A DNA stretch of 64,000 nucleotides from Paenibacillus sp. SYP-B4298. GTDB lineage: Bacteria; Bacillota; Bacilli; Paenibacillales; Paenibacillaceae. Location: contig NZ_CP115484.1 in NCBI RefSeq assembly GCF_027627475.1, forward strand, positions 4,534,501 to 4,598,500, written 5' to 3'. Positions 8,631 through 16,251 of the stretch are shown piece after piece (position 1 is the first letter of the stretch; each line of letters begins with the position of its first letter). The translations under genes and the position numbers were made by a program. The notes below the pieces were generated by a model that saw nothing but the letters and a program-made list of their open reading frames with translations, made no database searches and was not told the origin of the DNA.

Positions 8631-8646
8631 ATCTTAAATTTAAGAT
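8631..8646. promoter_or_regulatory. Perfect 16-bp palindrome, putative operator
   Basis: ATCTTAAATTTAAGAT reads the same on both strands. It is 32 bases upstream of the 33-residue ORF. Beside it is TATCTCGAATT (8615-8625), like half of the known MhqR box TATCTCGAATTCGAGATA. Repressor binding by a MarR-type protein is inferred. The rest of 8648-8846 shows no gene. Confidence 0.55.
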
Positions 8647-8846
8647 ATATGATATTAAGGTTTTTGTCAACTCTTATTTCCATTCCGCGGGAAGATCGGA
8701 TAGGTACCCTGTATCTATGGAGTCTTCCTCGGTCGCACCTCGGTCACATGAACGCCGAGGCTCACTATATCCATACATATTACCGGGCTTTGGGAAACAT
8801 AAGCACTGTAAGACACAGGGGACAAGGGCACGCCGTCACAGCTTTG

Positions 8847-9770
8847 CTATGCCCTTGCCCACGTTAAACCATACACCTCCACCCTCACGCTCTTCATCGC
8901 CTCGGCGGCAGATAACGCATCTGCACAGGCGCGAAGGGTGCTGCCCGTTGTATAGATGTCATCGACAATTAATATCGTCATGGGTTGCTCTCTACTCGCT
9001 CCACCGATTACCCTTGCACGAGCCGCTGCCGCCTGCAACCGCTCCGTGTTCGCCACAAATAAATTGGCCGTATTCTCCAGCCGTCCATGACGCGTCTGAT
9101 GGCTCTGCCGTTGACTGTCTCTCACTCTGGAGAGCAGCGGCACTGCCTCCAGCCCATAGCGCACAGCAACGGCCTCAGCCAACTGCTGCGCCTGATTGAA
9201 GCCTCGCTCCTGCGCGCGTTGGCTGCTGATCGGAACGAATGTGACTGCATCCCAGACAGCAGATGCCCGGGAGCGCATGACAGCATATCGACTCATTAAC
9301 AGCGTTCTTGGGCTCCCGTTATATCTATAGCCGCGACGACCATGCCTGTCGACCGGGACTGGATGGCGCAACTGATGCAGATGGGCGGTCAGCTCCTCAA
9401 CTACCGGATACAGCATGGCGGATAGCAGTGGAAGGAGCTGCTCATCTCCGGCGTATTTGTAGCGGGCGAGCAATTCCTTCATCGACGGGTCATACTGGAC
9501 GGCACTGCGGCTGCGGATGAGAGTGTCGGACAGCCCCCGCGGACAATCCGGGCAAGAGACAGCGCGCCCGCAGGTGTGGCAAGCAATCGCACACGGCTCA
9601 ATCCAGGGCAGAGTGATCGTGCATGTTCTACAGAGCCATTTGGCAGCATAACGGTTATGTGACGGCAATTCAGTGCCCACCTCCCGCCCGCTCCTGTCCG
9701 GTCTGCCGCATAGCAGACAAGCCGCTGTCATCGGCTTGAGCAGCCGCAGCAGCAGATCAATTGGATTCAT
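8847..9770 (-). CDS. comFC: ComF family phosphoribosyltransferase-like protein ComFC
   Basis: Competence-associated protein of the ComF/GntX family. An N-terminal zinc ribbon is formed by Cys pairs (CLLCG, CRTC, CHTCG, CPDC within residues 18-78), and a C-terminal PRTase fold carries the PRPP loop TILIVDDIYTTGSTL near residue 270. It also has the ERGFNQAQQLAEAVA segment typical of ComF. At 307 residues it is longer than B. subtilis ComFC (about 230) through a middle insertion around residues 125-165. It overlaps comFA by 14 bases. ComFB, which lies between the two in B. subtilis, is absent here. Confidence 0.92.
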   Translation of the reverse strand: MNPIDLLLRLLKPMTAACLLCGRPDRSGREVGTELPSHNRYAAKWLCRTCTITLPWIEPCAIACHTCGRAVSCPDCPRGLSDTLIRSRSAVQYDPSMKELLARYKYAGDEQLLPLLSAMLYPVVEELTAHLHQLRHPVPVDRHGRRGYRYNGSPRTLLMSRYAVMRSRASAVWDAVTFVPISSQRAQERGFNQAQQLAEAVAVRYGLEAVPLLSRVRDSQRQSHQTRHGRLENTANLFVANTERLQAAAARARVIGGASREQPMTILIVDDIYTTGSTLRACADALSAAEAMKSVRVEVYGLTWARA

Positions 9771-11913
9771 GCTTGCGGCCTCCTGTATCTGGCAGCAGAT
9801 ACCCGCGCCTGCGGGCGATCCGGTTCATCGTCCGAATCTGGCGCACCGCCTGAGCCTGGGAGTGGGTGACATCCGGGCTGCACAGATATACCCGGCCGAA
9901 CGGGTCATCACCCGAGCGTCCGGCACGGCCCGCCATCTGGACGAGGGAGGCCGCATCGAACAGCCCTGCCCCGGCATCCAGAATAAACACATCGCTGCGC
10001 GGAACAGTTACGCCCCGCTCCAGTATAGTCGTTGTTACCAGCAGCCGGATGTCCGTCCGGCGAAAGGCCTGTACCTTATCCGTCCGCTGGGGGTCGACAG
10101 ACGAGGTGCCTGCAATGCGGAGCTGAGGCTCATGAGCGGCGAGCACCTGGCACAGCGGCTCGACATGCTTAATCTGAGCGACGAATACAAATAACTGTGC
10201 TCCACGCGCAATCGAGCCGCGCAGTGCGTGGAGCAGCCTGACAGGCAGACGTTGCTTCTGAAGCAATTCGGCTGTCGCCGGGCAACGAAGCAGCACGGGC
10301 ACCGGCAGCGGGTGGCGATGATACCGGACAGGCACTCGGGCATGAGGAAGACGACCGCGCCTGACCGCACGCTGCAGCTCCTCCGGCGGGGTAGCGGACA
10401 GCAGAATTCTGCATCCCCCTGTTCGTCCAGCCTTGCGCGCGGCATAGTAGAGCTGAGGATCATTATGATATGGGAAAGCATCAAGCTCATCTATAATGAC
10501 CAGATCAAATGCTTCCTCGAACCGGAATAACTGGTGGGTCGTGGAGAGCGTAATATTCCCATGCTCCCAGCGCTGACCGCTGCCGCCATAGAGCGTAACG
10601 ACCGAGCAGGTCGGGAAAGCCTTGCGAATACGCGGATCGAGCTCCAGCACGACATCCCGGCGCGGTGTCGCCAGCAGCACCCGACCTCCCCGCTGTACAA
10701 CCGATTCGATCAGTGGGAACACCATCTCGGTCTTGCCAGCTCCTGTCACCGCCCACAGCAAGAACTCACGCGGCGCATTCCCCATCTCCTCCCTGCCCCC
10801 GCCCAGGCGGCGCAGCCAGGCGCGGAGCGCGCCGCCTTGCCGCAGCCGCTCCTGTGGCTGCGCCTCAATGAAGCGCAGCGCCTCCCCGGCGGCAGCCAAC
10901 TGCGCCGGGCTCAGCCCCCAGTGGCGCAAGCGCGCGGCAAGCTGCCGCTGCGACACCGCCTGCGGCGCAGCCCCCGATCCCGCATGGGCGGGGGCAGTCG
11001 CCGCTGGCTCGTGCCCGGGCGCTTCGCTGCCGAGCACGAGCAGCTCGCACTCGCGTGCCCGGCCCATGCCGAGGCACGCCTCGCAGTAGGCGCACATGCG
11101 CCCGCACGCGGCGCATGGCGTGCGGCGCATACGCGCCCCCCTGCTGCCGCAGCGTCGGCAGCGGAGCTGCGAGCGCGCCTGCGGCAGCGCTCGCGCCAGG
11201 GCGCCTCGCCGCCGCCTGGCTATGGCGGCGGCGACGGCGCTGGCGAGCCGCAGGCGGCCCTGCAGGGCCGCAAGCTGGAGCAGCGCGTCCCAGCTTGCGC
11301 CCGCGGGCGGGGCCGCCACGGCGGCGAGCAGGGCGTGCGCTTCGCGATGCAGCAGCGCACGGCCCTGCAGCGCCTGAGCGGCAGCGGCTGCTGCTGCCGC
11401 CCAGGCGTGCCCTTGAGCGCGGCGCTGCCCGCGCTCGGCGCCCTCGCCTGCCGCTGCGCGCAGCAGGCGCCAGCTTGCTCCGGCCTCACCTACCTTGAGG
11501 CCGCCCCCCTCATGCCTCGCAGCATCTGCGAGTCGAGCGAGCGAGCGGGCGTCCCCTCGCTCCGCTCTCTTCCCCATCTGTTGATGCTGCTGCCTTATCG
11601 CCACCAGCAGTTGCTCCAGCGCACGGCAGGCCTGTGCCGCACTGCTGCGCCTCCTGCCCTGCTGCTCATTCCAGCTATACGCAGCCTCCAGCACAAGGCC
11701 AAGCGGCTGCTCCTCATCGAGAATGAGCAACTGTTGGCAGGAAGCCAGCACCGGCATTCGCCCGCGTCGCCCGGCTTCCTGCTGCTCCTGCTCAGCAACC
11801 CCGTGACGGAAATCCAGATCCAACGTATATAAGGCAACAACGTTCATATCGATGCCGCAGCCAGCCACCCAGCAGCCTCCGTCCAGCTCGGCTGCATACA
11901 ATACAGCTTTCAA
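9757..11913 (-). CDS. comFA: Competence DNA-uptake helicase/translocase ComFA
   Basis: DEAD-box-type ATPase that helps draw single-stranded DNA into the cell. Seen in order: a long Ala/Arg/Gln-rich N-terminal part (about 270 residues), a Cys-rich zinc site (CRRCG ... CAACG ... CAYCEAC), Walker A GAGKTEM, the box II IIDELDAFPY, motif III LLSATPP and motif VI QMAGRAGRSGDDPFG. With 718 residues it is much longer than B. subtilis ComFA (463). The part of the gene between about 10,780 and 11,520 is conspicuously GC-rich compared with flanking genes. No ComK-type box was recognised upstream. Confidence 0.93.
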   Translation of the reverse strand: MKAVLYAAELDGGCWVAGCGIDMNVVALYTLDLDFRHGVAEQEQQEAGRRGRMPVLASCQQLLILDEEQPLGLVLEAAYSWNEQQGRRRSSAAQACRALEQLLVAIRQQHQQMGKRAERGDARSLARLADAARHEGGGLKVGEAGASWRLLRAAAGEGAERGQRRAQGHAWAAAAAAAAQALQGRALLHREAHALLAAVAAPPAGASWDALLQLAALQGRLRLASAVAAAIARRRRGALARALPQARSQLRCRRCGSRGARMRRTPCAACGRMCAYCEACLGMGRARECELLVLGSEAPGHEPAATAPAHAGSGAAPQAVSQRQLAARLRHWGLSPAQLAAAGEALRFIEAQPQERLRQGGALRAWLRRLGGGREEMGNAPREFLLWAVTGAGKTEMVFPLIESVVQRGGRVLLATPRRDVVLELDPRIRKAFPTCSVVTLYGGSGQRWEHGNITLSTTHQLFRFEEAFDLVIIDELDAFPYHNDPQLYYAARKAGRTGGCRILLSATPPEELQRAVRRGRLPHARVPVRYHRHPLPVPVLLRCPATAELLQKQRLPVRLLHALRGSIARGAQLFVFVAQIKHVEPLCQVLAAHEPQLRIAGTSSVDPQRTDKVQAFRRTDIRLLVTTTILERGVTVPRSDVFILDAGAGLFDAASLVQMAGRAGRSGDDPFGRVYLCSPDVTHSQAQAVRQIRTMNRIARRRGYLLPDTGGRKHESN

Positions 11914-12107
11914 GCCCGCACCTCCCCGCCAACCAATGAACGGGATTTAACTGTAAGTCCTCCTACTCTCCTGCACGCTTCACATGATACACAGCACAGC
12001 ATACCATTCCATGAGTCATCCGCTTCCTTCCTCGCCATAGCCAGCTTCCCCCTATCCATCCCAATTCGATATAACGAACAGCACGTCCATAAACCAAAGA
12101 TAACACC

Positions 12108-12153
12108 AAAAAAGCACACCCCCGCGCGTCATTGACGCGACGGATGTGTGCTT
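12108..12153 (-). terminator. Rho-independent terminator
   Basis: On the minus strand AAGCACAC/GTGTGCTT encloses a second perfect CGCGTC/GACGCG stem and is followed by six T (12113-12108). It would end transcripts of the 12433 gene before comFA. The stretch 12154-12432 shows no gene or clear site. Confidence 0.8.
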
Positions 12154-12432
12154 CACTCCATCACCATTTCAATTTTCAGTATATCCCTGGTCAGCCTCAC
12201 CGTCAAGCAGCACAACCTCGCGCGCCGGGAACTGCGCATGGTGTGATTATGCCTGCTATGGCATACCCGCCTGGCATGGAGATTTCGTAAATGTCTGTAC
12301 CTTCACATATGCCTAAGATGGCGGCTATGAGTAGCGCCCCGCCAACCTCCAATTCACGACCGGCCGCAAGCTGTGTCATAGTACAAAGTGCTACACTTCA
12401 TAAATAACGCCCCGTCAGACTCAACACAGCAG

Positions 12433-12924
12433 CTATAGCGGAAGCTTCACCAACTGCTCTGGGCGGCGAAGATCGACGAGCACTGTCTGCTCATTGCCGG
12501 ATATGATTCCCTCAGCTCGCAGCCGCCCCAGGTACCAGCAAGCCTGTATGTCATTGAGCTCAGCAGCCTGCGCCATCCCTGCTTCGCCTGCCAGGCCGAA
12601 ATCGCCAGCTCCATCCGGCTGGCCTTGGGCTTGCCCAGCTCGATGCAGCCTGATGCTTTGATCCTCGCGAGCCAGCTTTTGTACGATCGCTGCCGTCTGA
12701 TCGGTGGAGCCTTCATCGACCACCGTTATTTTAACCGGAGCCCCGGTAGCAAGTGAAAACCAGCGGATGGCGCGGATATAGCCTTCCATGTGCAGCTCAT
12801 GGTTATCGCCGCGCAGCACATAGTGACGCACCTCCCGCCGCTTGCGTCCTACGCTGCGCATGACCAGCACCGCTAGAGCCGACAGCGCATAACACAGCAC
12901 AATCGCCATAAACAAGGAGACCAT
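12433..12924 (-). CDS. Small membrane protein with glycosyltransferase-2-like motif
   Basis: A 163-residue protein with one N-terminal membrane segment (about residues 3-24) followed by a basic cluster (RSVGRKRREVRHYVLRG). The cytoplasmic part contains ITVVDEGSTDQTAAIVQKLARE, which resembles the start of a family 2 glycosyltransferase nucleotide-sugar fold (VDDGSTD). The rest of a catalytic domain, including later DXD and QXXRW motifs, is missing, so enzyme activity is doubtful. It is between the TM2-like gene and comFA. The function is unknown. Confidence 0.65.
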   Translation of the reverse strand: MVSLFMAIVLCYALSALAVLVMRSVGRKRREVRHYVLRGDNHELHMEGYIRAIRWFSLATGAPVKITVVDEGSTDQTAAIVQKLAREDQSIRLHRAGQAQGQPDGAGDFGLAGEAGMAQAAELNDIQACWYLGRLRAEGIISGNEQTVLVDLRRPEQLVKLPL

Positions 12925-13003
12925 CAGACCACCTCCTTTTTATAGCACTATATGCGCTGTGCAAGCCAGTGGTTCCCCACCTGCACAAGGTCACCCTGCA
13001 TCT

Positions 13004-14194
13004 CTAACGACCAAAGCGTCCGCGCTTCGCCCCCTCCTCCCGAGTGTTCTTCTGTGTAATGCCGCTGCGAAACAGCACGATCCCCCCGACAATGAGCAGT
13101 ACCGCCACCAGTCCTGACTGCAAATAATCACGCACAATATATAAATGGTATGTCTGCCTTATCTCATGTGGCAAGAACTGCATAATCAATTGATCAAAGA
13201 CGAAATAAACGCCCAGTATAATCAGCCCCGCACCCAGCCAACGCTTGCGACTGCCCAGCCAGGCAATGATAGGCTCGTCCGCTACTGCCCCGCCGGATGC
13301 TTCATAGCGAGAGCTCTGCTGCAGCCCGTCAAAGAACGAGTAGCACCAGATCAACGGCACGATGAACAGAAACATCGTCAGCCGCAGCGTATCCAGAATG
13401 TAGATGGAGAATAGAAACCCGGCCATCAGTTGCAGGCCGCGGTGCTGCAGCCCCAAGTACATATGCCCAGCACCCGGAAATATCGACAGCAAGGTTGCCA
13501 CCAGGCGGCTCCGCCTGCCACTCTGCCGCTCCCGATCCCATTCCTCCAGAATGGTAATATCTTGTAGTTGCTCACCACGTTGTTTTTTGGCAATCAGCGA
13601 AGACGCATCCACCATCCCGTACAGCCAGATGATCGGCAAAGCGCCGAGAAACACGAGAAAGCCATCTTGATTCGTATAGACGGCCAAAAAGAAAAACATC
13701 GTCAGCATGCCGAAGAACCCTACCAGCAACGTCAGTCCTCGCTGCTTCAACCCCATCTGCAGATGACCCAGGCCAGGGATGAACGAGAGCAGCAGCAGCA
13801 TGAACCGCTCATTGGCAAGCTGGCGTTCGTATAGACGATCTCCCCGATATGCGTGCGCCGGGTCGGCGCTGTGCATGCCCGCATGTCCCTGCGGGGACAC
13901 CGCGGACGGAGGGGGGGGATAATTGCCGTATTGGTACGCCTCAGGCCCCGTCGGGTGCTTGAACAGATATATTACGATGTCCAGCATATTGACAATCCAG
14001 AGCATAAAGCTCGCAAATACACCAGCGAAGAAGACAAATTCATCACCATCCGATACAGCAATTAAAAAGCTCAGCCCCAATATTCCGAAGCACAAGAAGC
14101 TATATACAAAGCCTCTGAATTTTCGATTCACGGCAAAATGACCCAGACCGGGTATAAAGGACAAAAAGAATATGGCAATTGGACTGTTAAACAT
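13004..14194 (-). CDS. Membrane protein with three TM2-like modules
   Basis: A 396-residue integral membrane protein made of three related units of about 120 residues. Each opens with a variant of SFIPGLGHxxxGxxxRG: FLSFIPGLGHFAVNRKFRG, LLSFIPGLGHLQMGLKQRG and LLSIFPGAGHMYLGLQHRG. Each is followed by two hydrophobic segments. This is the hallmark of TM2 domains, normally found once. Basic linkers separate the units, and a C-terminal pair of membrane segments ends with KRGRFGR. It lies 31 bases after the anti-sigma gene and may belong to that operon. The role is unknown. Confidence 0.75.
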   Translation of the reverse strand: MFNSPIAIFFLSFIPGLGHFAVNRKFRGFVYSFLCFGILGLSFLIAVSDGDEFVFFAGVFASFMLWIVNMLDIVIYLFKHPTGPEAYQYGNYPPPPSAVSPQGHAGMHSADPAHAYRGDRLYERQLANERFMLLLLSFIPGLGHLQMGLKQRGLTLLVGFFGMLTMFFFLAVYTNQDGFLVFLGALPIIWLYGMVDASSLIAKKQRGEQLQDITILEEWDRERQSGRRSRLVATLLSIFPGAGHMYLGLQHRGLQLMAGFLFSIYILDTLRLTMFLFIVPLIWCYSFFDGLQQSSRYEASGGAVADEPIIAWLGSRKRWLGAGLIILGVYFVFDQLIMQFLPHEIRQTYHLYIVRDYLQSGLVAVLLIVGGIVLFRSGITQKNTREEGAKRGRFGR

Positions 14195-14224
14195 GAGTAA
14201 CTCCCCCTTCTCCAGTAATTTGTC

Positions 14225-14680
14225 TTAATTAAAACTTGCCCTCTTCATCCAGCCCTCTAACAGGCTCGTAGCATGCTTCATGACTTTCTCGGCATTTGGC
14301 ACCTTCTGCTGATCAGCCACCTCGTAGGCGTTGCGCCAGCTTTCCGTATAGCTCATCAACTGCTGGAACACGCCCGACGACATCAACAGCAATGTCAAGC
14401 TTGCCGCTACCGTATAATGGATGAGACGTCTGCGCCGTTCGCGCCGCATTTGCAGCTTAGCGCCACTGTACTGCCCTTGACTCTGTATTGTATCCATCAC
14501 CTCAGCAGTGACTACCTTAGCCCTCTCCTCTTCCCAAGCAACCGACTGCTGATCCACCACACGAAGATATAGAGCCAGGCAATCATCACAGACATATAAA
14601 TGGCGTTCCGCTTCCTCGCGCTCTGCCTCCGGCAGGCGATTCTCCATATAGGCGATCCATAAGTCATACGAGCGATGCAT
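14225..14680 (-). CDS. Anti-sigma factor with zinc-finger (zf-HC2) domain
   Basis: Probable membrane-bound partner of the sigma factor encoded just before it. The N-terminal cytoplasmic part contains HLYVCDDC, the His-x3-Cys-x2-Cys zinc motif of anti-sigma domains, within residues 25-35. A single membrane segment follows at about residues 85-105 (YTVAASLTLLLMSSGVF), with a short outer domain. The ATG at 14680 shares one base with the sigma stop codon (TAATG) and has AAGGAGG seven bases before it, so translation is coupled. An upstream ATG at 14686 sits too close to that site. Confidence 0.87.
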   Translation of the reverse strand: MHRSYDLWIAYMENRLPEAEREEAERHLYVCDDCLALYLRVVDQQSVAWEEERAKVVTAEVMDTIQSQGQYSGAKLQMRRERRRRLIHYTVAASLTLLLMSSGVFQQLMSYTESWRNAYEVADQQKVPNAEKVMKHATSLLEGWMKRASFN

Positions 14681-15228
14681 TACCATTCCTCCTTCTTCCA
14701 ATGCTTTCTCATCCATTGCTTGGCCCGATAGATTCGGGATTCGACCGTTTTGGGCTCTACCTGCTCCTCGGCCGCGATCTCCTTGTAGCTCTTCTCCTCT
14801 AGATAAAAGGCTTGTACGATTCTCCTGTGGCCTCCGGGCATTTCCTCAAGCAATTCACGTACCCGTCCCTCCCGTTCCGAGCGTAGCACCGAATCCTCAG
14901 TCGCTCCAGGCTCTGTGCAGGGTACTTGTCCTCCCACATCATATGCGCCGCTGCTGCTGCCAGAGGGCACCTCTTTCTTACGCTGCGCTTTCCGCTTATA
15001 ATCTATCGCCTTGTTCACGGCAATTCGAGCAAGCCACGTCTTCAAGCCTTGTCCACGATATTGGGGGAGAGCCAGATAAATCTGCACTAAGGCATCCTGC
15101 AGCGCATCCTCCGCATCCTTGGGGTGGCGCAGCACCGCGTAGACACACCCATACAGCTCCTGCCGATAGCGTTCAACCAGTTGCTGAAAGGCTTGACGAT
15201 CGCCCGCGATAATATTCTGAATCAGCAC
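14680..15228 (-). CDS. ECF-type RNA polymerase sigma factor
   Basis: Sigma-70 family protein with region 2 (DAEDALQDALVQIYLALPQYRGQGLKTWLARIAVNKAIDYKRK) and region 4 (RRIVQAFYLEEKSYKEIAAEEQVEPKTVESRIYRAKQWMRKH) and no region 3, so an ECF type. The frame opens with GTG at 15228, but no good ribosome site stands near it. A GGGGGGAG run lies 17 bases before, so the true start may be a little upstream. A downstream anti-sigma gene and the TM2-like gene complete the unit. The signal and regulon cannot be told from this sequence. Confidence 0.9.
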   Translation of the reverse strand: MLIQNIIAGDRQAFQQLVERYRQELYGCVYAVLRHPKDAEDALQDALVQIYLALPQYRGQGLKTWLARIAVNKAIDYKRKAQRKKEVPSGSSSGAYDVGGQVPCTEPGATEDSVLRSEREGRVRELLEEMPGGHRRIVQAFYLEEKSYKEIAAEEQVEPKTVESRIYRAKQWMRKHWKKEEW

Positions 15229-15438
15229 CTCATCACAAATTTGCTCTCCCCCCCTTCACCAGAATAGACGATTCGAATCGCCTGTAACCCTGCATGTCTT
15301 CAAACATTTTTGTCTGCCATTCCAGCAGTCGCAGCGGGTGTGCGCTCTAGCTCCCACCCAAGTTCCAGTAGAACGGGGGTGGCAGCAGGCTGTGGCGCAC
15401 TACGAAGTATTCACCCTGGCTACGGGGCAGCCCCCATC

Positions 15439-15483
15439 AAAAAGAGGATGCTCTTCGCAACATTTCGCTGCAAGAACATCCTC
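15439..15483 (-). terminator. Terminator of degU
   Basis: GAGGATGTTCTTGCA pairs with GCGAAGAGCATCCTC on the minus strand with small mismatches, and a run of five T follows (15443-15439). It ends the degS-degU transcript before the sigma-factor gene. Between it and the sigma gene I see only a 12-bp palindrome (15269-15280). Confidence 0.82.
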
Positions 15484-15519
15484 CATCGTTCAGCCACACT
15501 ATGTACGGATCAAGCTCGA

Positions 15520-16245
15520 TCAGAGTGTGACCCAGCCATTCTTGATCGAGTTGATAACGGCCTGTGTCCGGTCGTCAACCTCCATTTTTTGCAGGATGCT
15601 GCTGACATGATTTTTGACCGTCTTCTCGCTAATATACAGGAATTCCCCGATCAGCTTATTGCTCTTGCCCTCAGCCATCAAGCGCAGCACCTCCGCCTCG
15701 CGTCGTGTGAGCGGGTTATTGTCCCCTGCGATGAACTTGACGCCACTCTCCTTGGCCGCCGCCGCGCCTGTCACGGCACCAATCTCGTCCAGATAGGTCA
15801 TTCTGCGTAGCTGATTAATCAGCTTGCCCGTAACCTTCGGATGGATATAGGCATGACCACTCACCACGGAACGGATTGCGTTGATCAGCTCCTCTGCCTC
15901 CATATCCTTGAGCAGATAGCCGCTGGCACCCTTGCGCAACGTCTCGAACACATAGCTCTCATCATCATGAATGGAGAGGATGATCACTTTCACATCCGGG
16001 AAAATATCCCGTAGCCGCTCCGTTGCCACCACACCATTCTCCACTGGCATGTTAATATCCATCAGCACGACCTCAGGCTTCTGATGATTGCAGAATTCGA
16101 GCACCTGAATACCATTGCCGCATTCTCCGATGACCTCAAGATCGTCCTCCATGTTCAAAATTCGCTTTAACCCTTCGCGAAACAATTGATGGTCATCTGC
16201 GAGTAAAACTTTAATTTTGTGCGCCCCTTGTGGTGTATACTCCAT
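15520..16245 (-). CDS. degU: Response regulator DegU
   Basis: Two-component regulator of exoenzymes, motility, competence and biofilm genes. The 241-residue protein has a receiver domain with the acidic pair (LLADDHQ), the phosphorylated Asp63 (VVLMDINMP) and the Lys near residue 113. The C-terminal LuxR-type helix-turn-helix (LTRREAEVLRLMAEGKSNKLIGEFLYISEKTVKNHVS) follows after a linker. It lies six bases after degS. The neighbouring comF and flagellar genes keep the B. subtilis order. Confidence 0.97.
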   Translation of the reverse strand: MEYTPQGAHKIKVLLADDHQLFREGLKRILNMEDDLEVIGECGNGIQVLEFCNHQKPEVVLMDINMPVENGVVATERLRDIFPDVKVIILSIHDDESYVFETLRKGASGYLLKDMEAEELINAIRSVVSGHAYIHPKVTGKLINQLRRMTYLDEIGAVTGAAAAKESGVKFIAGDNNPLTRREAEVLRLMAEGKSNKLIGEFLYISEKTVKNHVSSILQKMEVDDRTQAVINSIKNGWVTL

Positions 16246-16251
16246 AATCGA

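Noticed and set aside
8600-9199. 199-codon plus-strand ORF beginning upstream of comFC's 3' end
   Set aside because: Overlaps comFC antisense, Ser/Pro/His-rich, no ribosome site and no family.
10534-11832. Long plus-strand ORF opposite comFA
   Set aside because: It is a mirror of the GC-rich comFA codons; its protein is low-complexity Ala/Arg/Leu and it lacks a ribosome site.
11914-12107. ComK-type boxes upstream of comFA
   Set aside because: No paired AAAA-N5-TTTT elements at proper spacing were found.
11910-12119. 69-codon minus-strand ORF before comFA (starts MCFFGVIFG)
   Set aside because: No ribosome site, no family resemblance, Cys/Trp-rich random look, and it runs into the comFA start.
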